DNA of 64,000 bases from Sternotherus odoratus (lineage: Eukaryota; Chordata; Testudines; Kinosternidae), in the NCBI GenBank assembly GCA_032164245.1, contig JAVMKO010000003.1, positions 90,581,890 to 90,645,889 on the forward strand, given 5' to 3'. Positions 24,866 through 35,147 of this stretch are shown here, one piece after another. Positions within the stretch are counted from its first letter, which is position 1. Every line of letters starts with the position of its first letter. Below the pieces are notes generated by a model, which was not told the DNA's origin, made no database searches, and was given only the letters and a program-made list of their open reading frames with translations. The position numbers and the translations under genes were made by a program.

Positions 24866-24871
24866 GTAAGG
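24866..24871 (+). other. UST: Splice donor of UST exon 1
   Basis: The junction reads CTAG|GTAAGG, a good match to the vertebrate donor consensus. It falls where the conserved YLG of UST ends. Beyond it the frame loses UST similarity and becomes GC-island translation. Confidence 0.9.
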
Positions 24872-25250
24872 GCGGCTGGCGGGACGGGGGGGTTGGTGAA
24901 TGCTGCCTGGGGAGCCCCCTCCCCATGCCTGGTAAGCGCGCACTCCTGGCAGGTTCAGCCCCACTCCGTTCACCGTGGGGACTTGTTGCCGCTCCTGCTG
25001 CCTTGGCATGCATCCCCCCCCCCCCCCCGGGCAGGGGAGGATGGATGCCCAGGCTGCGGATCCGCCGCCCAGACAAGCCTCGCGGGGCACCGCCGAGCCG
25101 TGTGTGCGCGGAGAGCCAGGCGGGGCGCGGAGCGAGTGGCCCCGGCGCGCCCGCTGTGCCAGTTTTGGCCCCGCCGTGTTGCCTTTCGCTCCCCAGAGCC
25201 CCCAAAGGAGCCGAAATTGGCCCCAGCTGGAGAATCTAGCGGCGTCTAGG

Positions 25251-27228
25251 GTGGTGCAGAGCTGCGATGCTGATCCAGGCCTGGCTAGTTTAATGCTTCA
25301 GTCCTTGGGTAGCCGGGCCTGCGAAGGTATTTTTCACTCTTGTTCAACCCTTTAACAAGAGAGGCTCCTTTCTCGAGAATGTCTTGACCCCGGATTTCCT
25401 TAGGACCACGGACTGCACAGTCCTCTCAACCTTCCTAATCCGTATTCCTAACACTGTTCATTCAGGCTGAATGTTTCTCGCAAAGAATGTGAACCTCTCT
25501 CAACTATGTGGCATGGGGAAGCACACGGGGGTGAGGCTAAGCCTCCGGCTTCCTGAGTTGAGAGAGGCGATTCCCTAGAAAAATAGTGTATTTCAGACTT
25601 TGGGGTCCATGAGTGGAAGCAAAGGAAGTTTTTATGAAGGATTTGGGAAGTAAACGGGCAGGGTTTTATATTCTCAGTTTGTGTAAGAAGCAGTGATGTA
25701 TTGGTATAGTCCCCAAATGAGGAGCTCACTTTACACACAACTATGCTACTGGTGAGGAGGGAACAAAGTGTAATGCTTTTTTGTAAATACCTATGAGTCT
25801 GTGTTTAAAAAGCAGGGAGTAAGGAAAAGGATGATCAGAATGAACTTGCTGGGAAAATAGAGCTTTGGCAAAAGGTAGAGGACTGCACTGGAGACTATTT
25901 CTAAACATTTTAACTAATTTAAGGACGTTGCTGATCGTCTATCTTGCCTTTTAAAACCGTGTGGAGAAAGGGTTTATAAATGTACATCTCCACTACCAAT
26001 TTAGAATGTTGAATTGTTAGTGAAAACTACAGTTATTGCCCTCAGGATATAACACGTGGAAGTTCAGGCATAAAGAGTCATCTATTTTTGTATCTCTAGT
26101 ACAGAAATACTATGAGTTAAGTTTTACATTATAGAGGAGACAGGAATGAACAGGTACCTGAATAAATTTAATCTGTTTATTCATGATGGAATAGATATGG
26201 CTGTTTCTGAAGTTTGAGTGAGATTTTAGGTTCAAAGTTTCTTTTATCCTTGATTGTAATGTTCCTTAGCAGTTTGGCCATAAAGTTGTCCAGCTTATTT
26301 AAGCATTTTTGAAATGTGCAGATCTTTGTCTAAAACATTTTGTGAATAATGAAGTATAAAAATACATTAATGATTTTTACCATAGGTGTTTCTCTTGTTA
26401 GTGCCTTGCTGATTTAATCTTTGTCCCTTAATTAAAGACATCAGGACTAATTCAAATAAACTAAGCATTGTACAAGGAGTTCTTGATTTCCCCCAGGAGG
26501 ACCATATATATTCAATTTAAAACTAAAATACAAGAGTTGATGAAAAAGCTAACATGTATTTTGAGAACAAATTAAAACAGAAATGATCTGACTAAAACTG
26601 AAAAGTCTTCAGGCCCACATTTTAACTTCACTAAGGCTTTGATTGTGCAGGTAGGCACGCAGACTATTTCATTTGGTCTTGGTGATGTCAATGAGCCTTC
26701 TCAGATGCAAGATCAAGATAAAGGGACACAATCCATTTTCAAACTACATTTCAAATCTCAAAATGTAGCAACCAATCATTATTACAGGAAACAACTAAAG
26801 CTACTAGAACAGAAAAGGAATAGGGGAAAACATGGGTTTCTCTAGGTTTTGAATTTGTTTACTTGGTGCGGTTGACAGTGTTTTGCAAAGTAAGTGTTAT
26901 TGTTTTGTTGATCAGTTGTACTACTCTGGGGGGAGCTGATGGGCAGGCTTTTCCTCCTCTGCAAGAATGTTTGTAAGCAATGCAGACTACCAGAAATTGA
27001 AATTGAAAGTGAAACTGAAGAGGCAGCAGGTGTGTATTCAGAGAAATGAGAGGGTTGAGTGAGGCTGGGAGTGAGAGGTTTTGTTTGATCTTAGGCTTGA
27101 CCACATGGTGGTTTGTTTTTTTTAATGTCAAGATATGTTATTTATTTGCCTATTTAAAAATATTATGTTTGCCCGTGACCATTAAACTTTTTATGGACAA
27201 AAAATTTCTTGCCATTTTTGGCTTACGC
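25251..27228. other. Intron sequence, nothing recognised
   Basis: AT-rich beyond the CpG island. No repeat family, exon or RNA gene recognised. A TG-rich region lies around 27100-27180 just before the next element. Confidence 0.45.
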
Positions 27229-28203
27229 CAGGCATGTCCAAAGTCCGGCCCGGGGGCCAATTGAGGCCCGTGTTCAAATTTTCACCGGCCCGCAGGCTCT
27301 GTTATAAAATCAATAATATGCGGCCCGCCAGCACTGTTGACCACAGTATAAAACAGCGGTCGCCAACCAGTGCGCGATAATTTGGGTGGTCCGCGGACCC
27401 GCAGCTGGAGAAGAGGGGCGGGGTCAGTAAGAGGTGAGCCGGGGGGGGGGGGAGAAGAGCGGAGGGGGAGCCGGGGCGGGAGGCGAGGCGAGGCAAGGGA
27501 GAAGAGCGGAGGCGGAGCCGGGGCGGGAGGCGAGGCGAGGCAAGGGAGAAGAGCGGAGGGGGAGCCGGGGCGGGAGGCGAGGCGAGGCAAGGGAGAAGAG
27601 CGGAGGCGGAGCCGGGGCGGGAGGCGAGGCGAGGCAAGGGAGAAGAGCGGAGGGGGATCCGGGGCGGGAGGCGAGGCGAGGCAAGGGAGAAGAGCGGAGG
27701 CGGAGCCGGGGCGGGAGGCGAGGCGAGGCAAGGGAGAAGAGCGGAGGCGGAGCCGGGGCGGGAGGCGAGGCGAGGCAAGGGAGAAGAGCGGAGGCGGAGC
27801 CGGGGCAGGAGGCGAGGCGAGGCAAGGGAGAAGAGCGGAGGCGGGGGCGGGGGCGGGAGGCGAGGCGAGGCAAGGGAGAAGAGCGGAGGCGGAGCCGGGG
27901 CCGGGGCAGGAGGCGAGGCGAGGCAAGGGAGAAGAGCGGAGCCGGGGCCGGGGCAGGAGGCGAGGCGAGGCAAGGCAAGCCGGGGGAGGGGGGGAGCGAG
28001 AGCACGGCCGGAGCGGGGGGAGGAGAGCGCGGCCAGAGCGGGAGGGGGGGGGAGGGAAGAAGAGCGAGAGCACGGCCGGAGTGGGAGGGGGGAGGGAAGG
28101 AGAGCGCGGGGGGGGGGGGAAGGAGAGCAAGAGCGCGGTCGGCCCTCACACATCTTCACCTTACCAAATCTGGCCCTCTTTCCAAAAAGTTTGGACACCC
28201 CTG
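27229..28203. mobile_element. hAT-like element with perfect 8-bp duplication, hosting a minisatellite
   Basis: Flanked by identical GCTTACGC copies at 27221-27228 and 28204-28211. Left end CAGGCATGTCCAAAGTCCGG, right end AAAAGTTTGGACACCCCTG: inverted termini. Inside, near 27353, a second terminus-like motif (CAGCGGTCGCCAACC) suggests another element captured or nested. Most of the interior is the 47-bp tandem array. No transposase. Open frames of up to 298 codons arise from the array and are not genes. Confidence 0.85.
27440..27985. repeat. 47-bp GC-rich minisatellite
   Basis: The motif GAGAAGAGCGG recurs at 27452, 27499, 27546, 27593 and 27640, exactly 47 bp apart, and continues for about eleven units before degenerating. 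Each unit holds GGGCGGGAGGCGAGGCGAGG. Because 47 is not a multiple of three, every frame stays open across the array without coding meaning. The C-rich complement and G-run content make it a candidate for length variation and unusual DNA structure. Confidence 0.9.
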
Positions 28204-28614
28204 GCTTACGCTTTTCTTTCCCTTATTGAACAGTATGCAGAGAGAAGAAAACGTGTTTGAAGAAAAGCTGATATGCCTTCCTGAGGGAGAAAGTGTCTAT
28301 ATGTGGTAGTTCCTCTTCTATAAATTTTTTGCAAGTCTCTGTGGAAAAGAGGATGGTGGATGTGGAGCTGTGCTAAACACTATGGTTCCTCCTATGTCAA
28401 CCTTATACAGTACTTGGATCAGTTCAAAAGGGGAAACTGTAGAAAGCTAGCATTAACTTCTGTTTTATATTCTAGGCCTGATTCTCCATAGTATGATTCC
28501 AGTTTTATATCAGTGTGACTCCATTGTGATATAACTCAAGTTAAAAAAAAAATAGTGAATCACAACTTGTGACTTGACTTTACAGCTACGGTGCAGCTGT
28601 GGGACAGTTTAGTT

Positions 28615-29129
28615 CAGGGGTCTCAAACATGCGGCCCGGGGGCCACATGCGGCCCGCAAAGCCCTTCCCTGTGGCCCGCCAAGCTTCCTGGCGCCCCTCC
28701 CTCCCCCCCCGGTCCCCTCATAGCAGTTTGCAGGATGGAGGGGCCAGAAGTGGAGGCTTCTCTGCTGCCTGGCTGGGCCGCGCGTCTAGCTCTGGACTTC
28801 CTATATTGCTCTTGCTTTGTTTGCCAAACAGCTGTTGGTGGTGCCTAGCGCTTTCCAGGAGGGAATGGGGAGCTGCGTGCTCAGAGGAGGAGGTGGGGCA
28901 GGGGTGGGACCTCTTGGAAGGGGTGGAGTGGGGGCGGAGCTGGGGCAGCGAGGGCAGGGTGTGTGTCAGTGGTGCGGCCTTCGGGCCAGTGCACTAGTCC
29001 TCATGGAAGGGGTGGAGTGGGGTCAGAGCCGGGGCAGCGAGGGTATGTGTGTGTGTCAGTGGTGCAGCCCTCGGGCCAGTGCACTAGTCCTCATGCGGCC
29101 CTCATGGTCATTTGAGTTTGAGACCCCTG
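28615..29129. mobile_element. hAT-like element with perfect 8-bp duplication
   Basis: Identical GTTTAGTT copies at 28607-28614 and 29130-29137. Left end CAGGGGTCTCAAACATGCGG, right end TGAGTTTGAGACCCCTG. The interior is GC-rich and non-coding, with an 89-bp tandem duplication starting GGAAGGGGTGG at 28916 and 29005. About 400 bp downstream of the preceding hAT-like element. Confidence 0.85.
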
Positions 29130-29137
29130 GTTTAGTT

Positions 29138-30083
29138 GCTGATTCTGCAGTGTTTCCATAGAATAGGAGATGGGGATTTAGATTTAGAGAGCATCAACTG
29201 GAGTTCCTTAATGTGAATGACTAGGATCCCCTGGCTGTGGGAAGATTAGATCTAAATTCTGGTTAGTCCTGTGAATTTTGGGAAAAGTACTGGGGCTCTT
29301 TTTCCTTAAAGCTGCAGTATTTTTGTGTTTAAATTATTCCCTTTGCATGCATTTTCCCATAGAATGTTCATATTGCCTACAGAATGTTCATCTAGCATGT
29401 GAAATATATCTACCATAGCTGTTTCAAGTAGTCGTTCTTGCCAGAGGATTAACTGTTTAGTGGTCAATATAAAATGAGTACTATTGTGGGATTTTTATCA
29501 CTTTACTGAAACCACTACCTCTGTTGGCACTAATTGGCATTCCTGTTGGCAGTCTCAAGGGATAGACCAAGGATTTGATTGCATATGGAGGCTGCCTATT
29601 CTGTGAACTTCCTGTAGCTGGTAAAATTGAGCATTTTGGTGTCCAGGATGGTCAGCCTAGGTCCTTTTACACAAGCACTAACTTCTCTTTTGCTCGCACT
29701 TTTCATTCCACCATAAATTTAAAATAGCTGCTATTATTGTTGAGCTTGCTAAAACCTGGCTTTATTGCTGTCCTCAGCTTTCACATTTCTACAAGCTGGT
29801 CCTTCAGCACCAGTCTAATAATATTCGTAAGGCCACGCTGATAGTGTTTGATGCTCTGTTAACATGAAAGGTGTACTGTGTAAATTTAAAGTTGTTAAAA
29901 TAAAAACTGAGGGAGGAAAAATCCCGACTTTTGCCAAATGGAAAAGAATATAGCTCTTCCTTTATAATGTCTTACTTCTCTAAAAGCAAACATAGTGGAG
30001 GAGAAAAATTCTAATTAAAAATTCTTGACAATGGCTTTTAATTTTACTTTTTGTACTTTAGTGAAAACATTTAATATGTTTTA
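29138..30083. other. Intron sequence, nothing recognised
   Basis: AT-rich, with no repeat or exon recognised. Confidence 0.45.
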
Positions 30084-31125
30084 GGGCTGTTTGATTGCAG
30101 TTAACTTGTGATTCACTCAGAAAATGAAGCACGGTCAATCACAGTTTTAATTGCACTGTTAAACAATGAATACCAATTGAAATGTATTGAATGTTTTTGG
30201 ATTTTTTCTACATTTTCAAATATATTGATTTCATTACAACAGAGAATACAAAATGTACAGTGCTCACTTTATATTATTTTTATTATAAATATTTGAACTG
30301 TAAAAATGATGAAAGAAATAGTACTTTTCATTTCACCTTGTAAAATACCATAATGCAGCCTCTTTATCGTGAAAGCACAACTCACAAATGTAACAAAATA
30401 AATCTACATCACTGCACTCAAAAACAAAACAATGTAAAACCTTAGAGCCTACAAGTCAACTCGGTCCTACTTATTGTTCAGCCAATTGCTAAGACAAACA
30501 AGTTTGTTTACATTTCCAGGCAATAATGCTGCCGGCTTCTTGTTTACAATGTCACCTGAAAGTGAGAACAGGTGTTCCCATAGCAATTTTGAAGCACGAA
30601 TGTTAATGTAAACACCTTGCAATGCTGGCTACAAAAGTGCTATGCGAACAAACATTCGTGCTTCAAAAGTGCCATGTGAACACCTCTTCCCACTGTCAGG
30701 GTCTCATTGTAAGAAAGAGGAGGACAGCCGTATCTCCTGCAAATGTAAACAACCTTTTTTCTGAGTGACTGCCTGAACAAGAAATAGGACCGAGTGGACT
30801 TTTAGACTCAAAAGTTTGTTCTGTTTTTGAATACAGTTATTTTTTATATCTAATTCTACATTTGTAAGTTCAACTTTCATGATCGAGATTGTACTACAGT
30901 ACTAATATTAGGTGAATTGAAAAATACTATTGCTTTTGTTTTTATAGCAAAAATTATTTGTAAAAATAAATGTACAGTGTGCACTTTATACTTGTGTTGT
31001 AATTGAAATCATATTTGAAAATTTAGAAAACATAAATATTTAAATAGTATTTGATTAGCAGCGTGATTAATCATGATACATTTAAACATGAGAATAATGA
31101 ATTTTTTTAAGCGCTTGACAGTCCT
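30084..31125. mobile_element. 1-kb DNA element with long inverted arms
   Basis: The ends are inverted: AGGGCTGTTTGATTGCAG at the left and GCGCTTGACAGTCCT at the right (complement AGGACTGTCAAGCGC). Internal arms also pair: ACTCGGTCCTACTTATTGTT near 30459 with the complement of GAACAAGAAATAGGACCGAG near 30775. Interspersed GTACAGTG..CACTTTATA motifs repeat on the same strand. AT-rich and non-coding. I recognise the termini as recurrent in reptiles; class uncertain. Confidence 0.6.
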
Positions 31126-33014
31126 AGCTTTTATGTCTCAGTAATAATGACAGTCTGTACTATATCTGCCCATCAGCCTTCCTAGTTTTAAAATCTTTTT
31201 CTTTCCCCTTACATGTGAAAGACATACAAAAGAGAAAACTATCTAGTAAAACAGTAAAAGTAACTATCCACAAAGTATTGTAAAATGCACAAAATAAACA
31301 AAGTAGAGGAAAAATATTTTCTCCAGCTTTTTCAATCTTTTCAATTTCTGTGGCAATATTATGTATTCTTTAATGGAAAGTATACAATTTTCAGACTGAA
31401 GTTATTTTGAGTTAGTGTGTTCCTTTAAGACCTTACCAATAAAAGTCTCATCCATTCTTCATAATAGATGTCACCCCCTCCCCATCGCACCCCAAACAAC
31501 ATCTTTCTCATTCCTGTATAAAAATCTGGTGAAATGTATTTCCCTGTCGTGGTCATCTATTTGTTAGAGGAGGGAAGAAAGGTGTGTGTGTGTGTGTGTG
31601 TGGTTTTTTGTTTTTGTTGTTTTTAAGGGACAGTGACAGAGCTGGTATGGCAAAAATGTAACCCACTGGTTGTTTTGGGTCATGTCATAAGTGTATGTCT
31701 AATTATAGCCCAGATTTTCAACCTTCCAAGGCCCAAATGTGGGGAAGAGACATCAAATAAGGGGGACAAAATAACTAACTGTTCCGACAGTTACCTTTAA
31801 TGAGCTATCTGTGTATGTGCTTGTTGATCTGTTCTGTTTTTCCATTGAAGCAGAACACTGATACGTAATAGAATCTCATTTTTCAAACCAAAAAAATGAA
31901 TACAGTAGTGAGAATATCTTGGGTACATATGAAGTATGCTTTTGTGTAATGCTCACACTACTGATTGTGGATATAGATCCGTGTGTGTGTTTAATTGAAC
32001 CAACTGTGTAGAAATGTTGATTTTTTTAAAAATTTTTTTTACTAAATCGTTAACAAGACAGATTGAATTACAACTTTGCTGTGTTCTTTTCAAATTCAAG
32101 AGCTTTCTTTACTCTCAAGTTGGATGATATTTCTTTGGTGGCTTTGAAATATTTTGATTTTTAAATTGATTTTAAGGATTTGTTACAATATCATAAATTT
32201 AATAAATTACTGTCTTTGTAGAATCTGAAAATCTAAAAACTTTAGTATAAAGCCTTGGGGGGAAAAAAGGTGATCCATAGTCAAAAATCTGTACCAGATA
32301 TTTTTCTTAATTTACTTTCTGCTTCCTTGGGCATTGTTTTGTACTGAGAACATGAAAGTATTTTGTTTAACTAGAATGTGTCTGAAGTTTAATTCATTTT
32401 ACCAACCTGTCAAAATTAAGATGAGTTTTGAGGGGGGAAAAACAGCTTATTTTTTAAGGCTGTGTAGGAATGTTGTTTTCCACACATTAATTATTTGCTC
32501 ATTGTTCACAAATTGTACACTTGTAAAAATAAAGCTTAAAATGAAGACTTAGGATATGATACATATACATCTTTATATTTGGCATTTTCAAACAGAAAAT
32601 AGGAACAAGTAGAGTGTCCTTATTTGTTTCATGAGTGACTTCAATTTTTATGGCGAGTACTAGCTTTGAGATAGTAACTTAACTGTACCTTGGCTATACA
32701 GTTCTAATAATAATAATTTTGGGTCATGAGTGTATTTTGATGGCATTCTAAAATAGCATTTTCCATTTGGAGTATGGAATGGTGTTTGTTTGGAGATATA
32801 CTGGGAAAGCTACCCATGAACAAGTATTGAGGTATGTATACAACTGTGTATACTTCTCCACATTTCCTATCAATGACCTTTAACTGTGATCTTGAAAGGA
32901 TTTATTCTTCTCCAGGTGAAAGACAGTATAACTTTCATCCTTTCCAGGATTCTACTCATTGTGACTTCTGTCATTAGTATCCGATTATATGACAGGAAGT
33001 GATTTTTATATATC
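31126..33014. other. Intron sequence with a TG microsatellite
   Basis: A (GT)n tract at 31582-31602; otherwise AT-rich with nothing recognised. Confidence 0.5.
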
Positions 33015-33041
33015 TTTCCTTCCTTCCTTCCTTCCTTCCTG
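33015..33041. repeat. (TTCC)n microsatellite
   Basis: About six tandem TTCC tetranucleotides directly upstream of a MIR copy. Confidence 0.9.
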
Positions 33042-33044
33042 TTT

Positions 33045-33188
33045 GGCCACAGACTTCTTGTGTGACCTTGGGCAAGTAGTTTATTCTCTGTCTCAATTCC
33101 CCATCTATAAAATGGGCGTAGAAGCACTTTGCTACTTCGCAGAAGTGTTTTGAAGATAAATACATTAAAGATTGTGAGGTGCTCAGGT
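33045..33188 (+). mobile_element. MIR SINE
   Basis: Contains the MIR core in sense: TGTGACCTTGGGCAAGTAG, CCCCATCTATAAAATGGG and AGTGTTTTGAAGATAAATAC, ending near GAGGTGCTCAG. Ancient amniote SINE, moderately diverged. Confidence 0.85.
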
Positions 33189-33235
33189 TCTACTGCTCTG
33201 GGGTTCATATAAGCTTTTGACAGCTGGGGGAGATT

Positions 33236-33308
33236 ACTCCTTTTAGCTTGGGTAGAAGAAGTTTGTGCTTTTAGTGACAAAAGTCCAAGGTTCGAATCTC
33301 TTGATAAC
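33236..33308 (+). mobile_element. tRNA-like SINE head
   Basis: An A-box-like TAGCTTGGGTAG (33244-33255) and a B-box-like GGTTCGAATCT (33289-33299) lie at tRNA-like spacing, so this looks like the polymerase III head of a tRNA-derived SINE. It does not fold as an intact tRNA gene by eye, and no anticodon was assigned. Confidence 0.4.
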
Positions 33309-34544
33309 TCTCTGCCCACTCTTATTGCTCCATTATTCATTCGTGAGGAAAAAGTAGAGAGATTAGTTGCACAGTGTCTCTAAGTAAAGCCAACAGAGTT
33401 TAAAAACTAGACTACATACACGTAAATCAGTGTATGCAGGCGTAGATAAGAAAATGAACTATAAAATTTTTATTCTGGACTGAAACCATTTTGGATGTGT
33501 TTACAACCAGTGCTAGCCTGATTCCCATAGCTCAAGCATAAAGATGTACTTGTCTATTTTCCCCCCACTTCATATTATTTCACTCTTTGAGAAGAGTAAA
33601 AGAAGTCCACAGCTATTTTCTCTTCTGCAACTGAACTTTTATTTTTGATAGCCATTCTGCAATTAAGTTATTGCTGCTGTCTGAATTAATGATAATACAA
33701 AGGTTAGTTTTGTTGGTGGTGAAGTTTGTAAGTGCAGTAATCTTCAGCAAGTGATGCTACAATTTGTTTGGACTATATAATCAGAAGGCACATTCCACTC
33801 TACTCTCTGTTCCCTTGTGCTGCATGAGCTATGCAGCCATGGCCCCCCAGTTGCACCTGGGGCGACCCTCCCCTCCTCCACCATAAAGTGGAGATTGCAT
33901 TGTATCTGTAATAATATAATTCTGTGACAGCATTGAGACCTCCTTGTCGGTTTGAAGGGAGATGACAGTGGATGGTTCATCCTCAGAATTCTGCCTATTA
34001 TCTTTTGGAACATGCTGCGGCACAAAGAAAGGCTTCTGCAAAGTCAGGCGGAGGTGAAACTGTCATAGTTCAACCTACATTCTTTCCCCCCCTCCCCCCA
34101 ATTTGAAGGAGTGAATTCTGTGTTCCATTTTTCTGTCTGTGGCCAAAAGTAATGGAATGCTATTTTTAAGGCAGTTCTGTGGAACACTTCATAATATCTG
34201 GGCACCTATGCAAAAATTAGCAGACACCCACTAACTAGAGGCCTGGGCCTGCCAATGAGAGGTCTATACAAAATATGGTACAGAGAGGAAGGCCACTTGT
34301 GAGATCCAAGTTCAACAACTGTAGTTCCTCATAATTCTAGCTTTCCTAAGTAGCTGTGGAATGATATTACATGATGTATGCCAATTTAATTGCTATCTAG
34401 AATGGTTATGTGTATCAAAGATTTAAACTAACCATTCTATCAATTTAATTCTAAGGCTTTTTAGAATGTAATGACAGCTTTTCTAATACTTTTAAGGTTC
34501 TTCTATGGCTCCCATTACAGTAGTATCTGACGACTTCACAAACT
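33309..34544. other. Intron sequence, nothing recognised
   Basis: AT-rich except a GC-rich patch at 33835-33890. No exon or repeat recognised. Confidence 0.4.
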
Positions 34545-34700
34545 TTCATGGGTTTATGTTCACAATACCCTGTGAGGTAGAGAAGTGCTGCTATTCCCAT
34601 TTTACAGATGGGGAACTGAGGCACAGAGAGACTAAGTGGCTTGCTCAAAGTCACACAGGAAATCTGTGGCAGGATAGGGAAATTGTGTGTCTTAACCACG
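34545..34700 (-). mobile_element. MIR SINE, antisense
   Basis: The + strand shows CCCTGTGAGGTAGAGAAG, CCCATTTTACAGATGGGG, ACTGAGGCACAGAGAGACTA and CTTGCTCAAAGTCACACAGG, the complement of the MIR core. Well preserved. Confidence 0.88.
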
Positions 34701-34759
34701 CACCATTCTTCCTCTTCCAGGCACGGTGGCTTTTTGTAGACCTAGTGTGGACTGACTCT

Positions 34760-35079
34760 TAGGGCTCATCTTCACTGGGGGGATGGGCGGAGAGGGGGGA
34801 ATTGTCTGAAGATACGCAACTTCAGCTACGTGAATCACGTAGCTGAAGTTGGCATATTTTCAGCCGACTTACCTGCCATCCTCACAGCGGCGACAGTAGT
34901 CGGCGTGCTTCTCCGTCGACTCCAGCTTGTACCTCTCGGTGAGCTGTGAGCTGGAGTTCCGGAGTTGATGGGGGTGCTGCGGGCGATCAATTTCTCACAC
35001 CTTCACAAGATACGAGAAATCGATCACTAACAGATCGATTGCTACCCGCTGATCCGGTGGGTAGTGAAGACAAGCCCTT
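34760..35079 (-). mobile_element. Foldback MITE (AGGGCTTGTCTTCAC family)
   Basis: The left end AGGGCTCATCTTCACT is inverted relative to the right end AGTGAAGACAAGCCCT. Inside is a perfect 17-bp hairpin: CAACTTCAGCTACGTGA at 34817-34833 and its complement at 34835-34851, with a one-base spacer. It shares GGAACTCCAGCT, AAGCTGGAGTCGAC (in complement) and the ATCGATTTCTCG motifs with the copy at 63678-63945. No duplication assigned. Confidence 0.65.
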
Positions 35080-35147
35080 GTGGATTGCCACGGGCACACG
35101 GGCGAAAAAAAATGCAGGCCTGTTATTTACTAGGCTGCACGTGGCAA

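Larger units (their letters stand above)
24060..25250 (+). promoter_or_regulatory. UST: UST CpG-island promoter and 5' UTR
   Basis: Dense CpG and GC-rich sequence abruptly replaces AT-rich DNA and surrounds the first UST exon. An inverted CCAAT box (GATTGG, 24157-24162) and a CACCC/Sp-KLF type site (GCCCCACCCC, about 24172-24181) sit near the upstream edge. No TATA box is evident, as usual for CpG-island promoters. The transcription start cannot be fixed from sequence; it probably lies between about 24.15 and 24.4 kb, giving a 5' UTR of a few hundred bases. The downstream part of the island is in intron 1. Confidence 0.8.

Noticed and set aside
24866..25239. Continuation of the UST reading frame past codon 83
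   Set aside because: The GTAAGG donor lies exactly where UST similarity stops; the remainder is GC-rich intron translation.
24893..25355. Other + strand ORFs of 118-126 codons within the CpG island
   Set aside because: Overlapping frames with cysteine/proline/arginine bias from base composition only, starting inside the intron.
27282..28260. Several overlapping ORFs of 240-298 codons on both strands
   Set aside because: All lie in the 47-bp minisatellite. Because 47 is not divisible by three and the unit lacks stops, all frames remain open; the products are low-complexity repeats.
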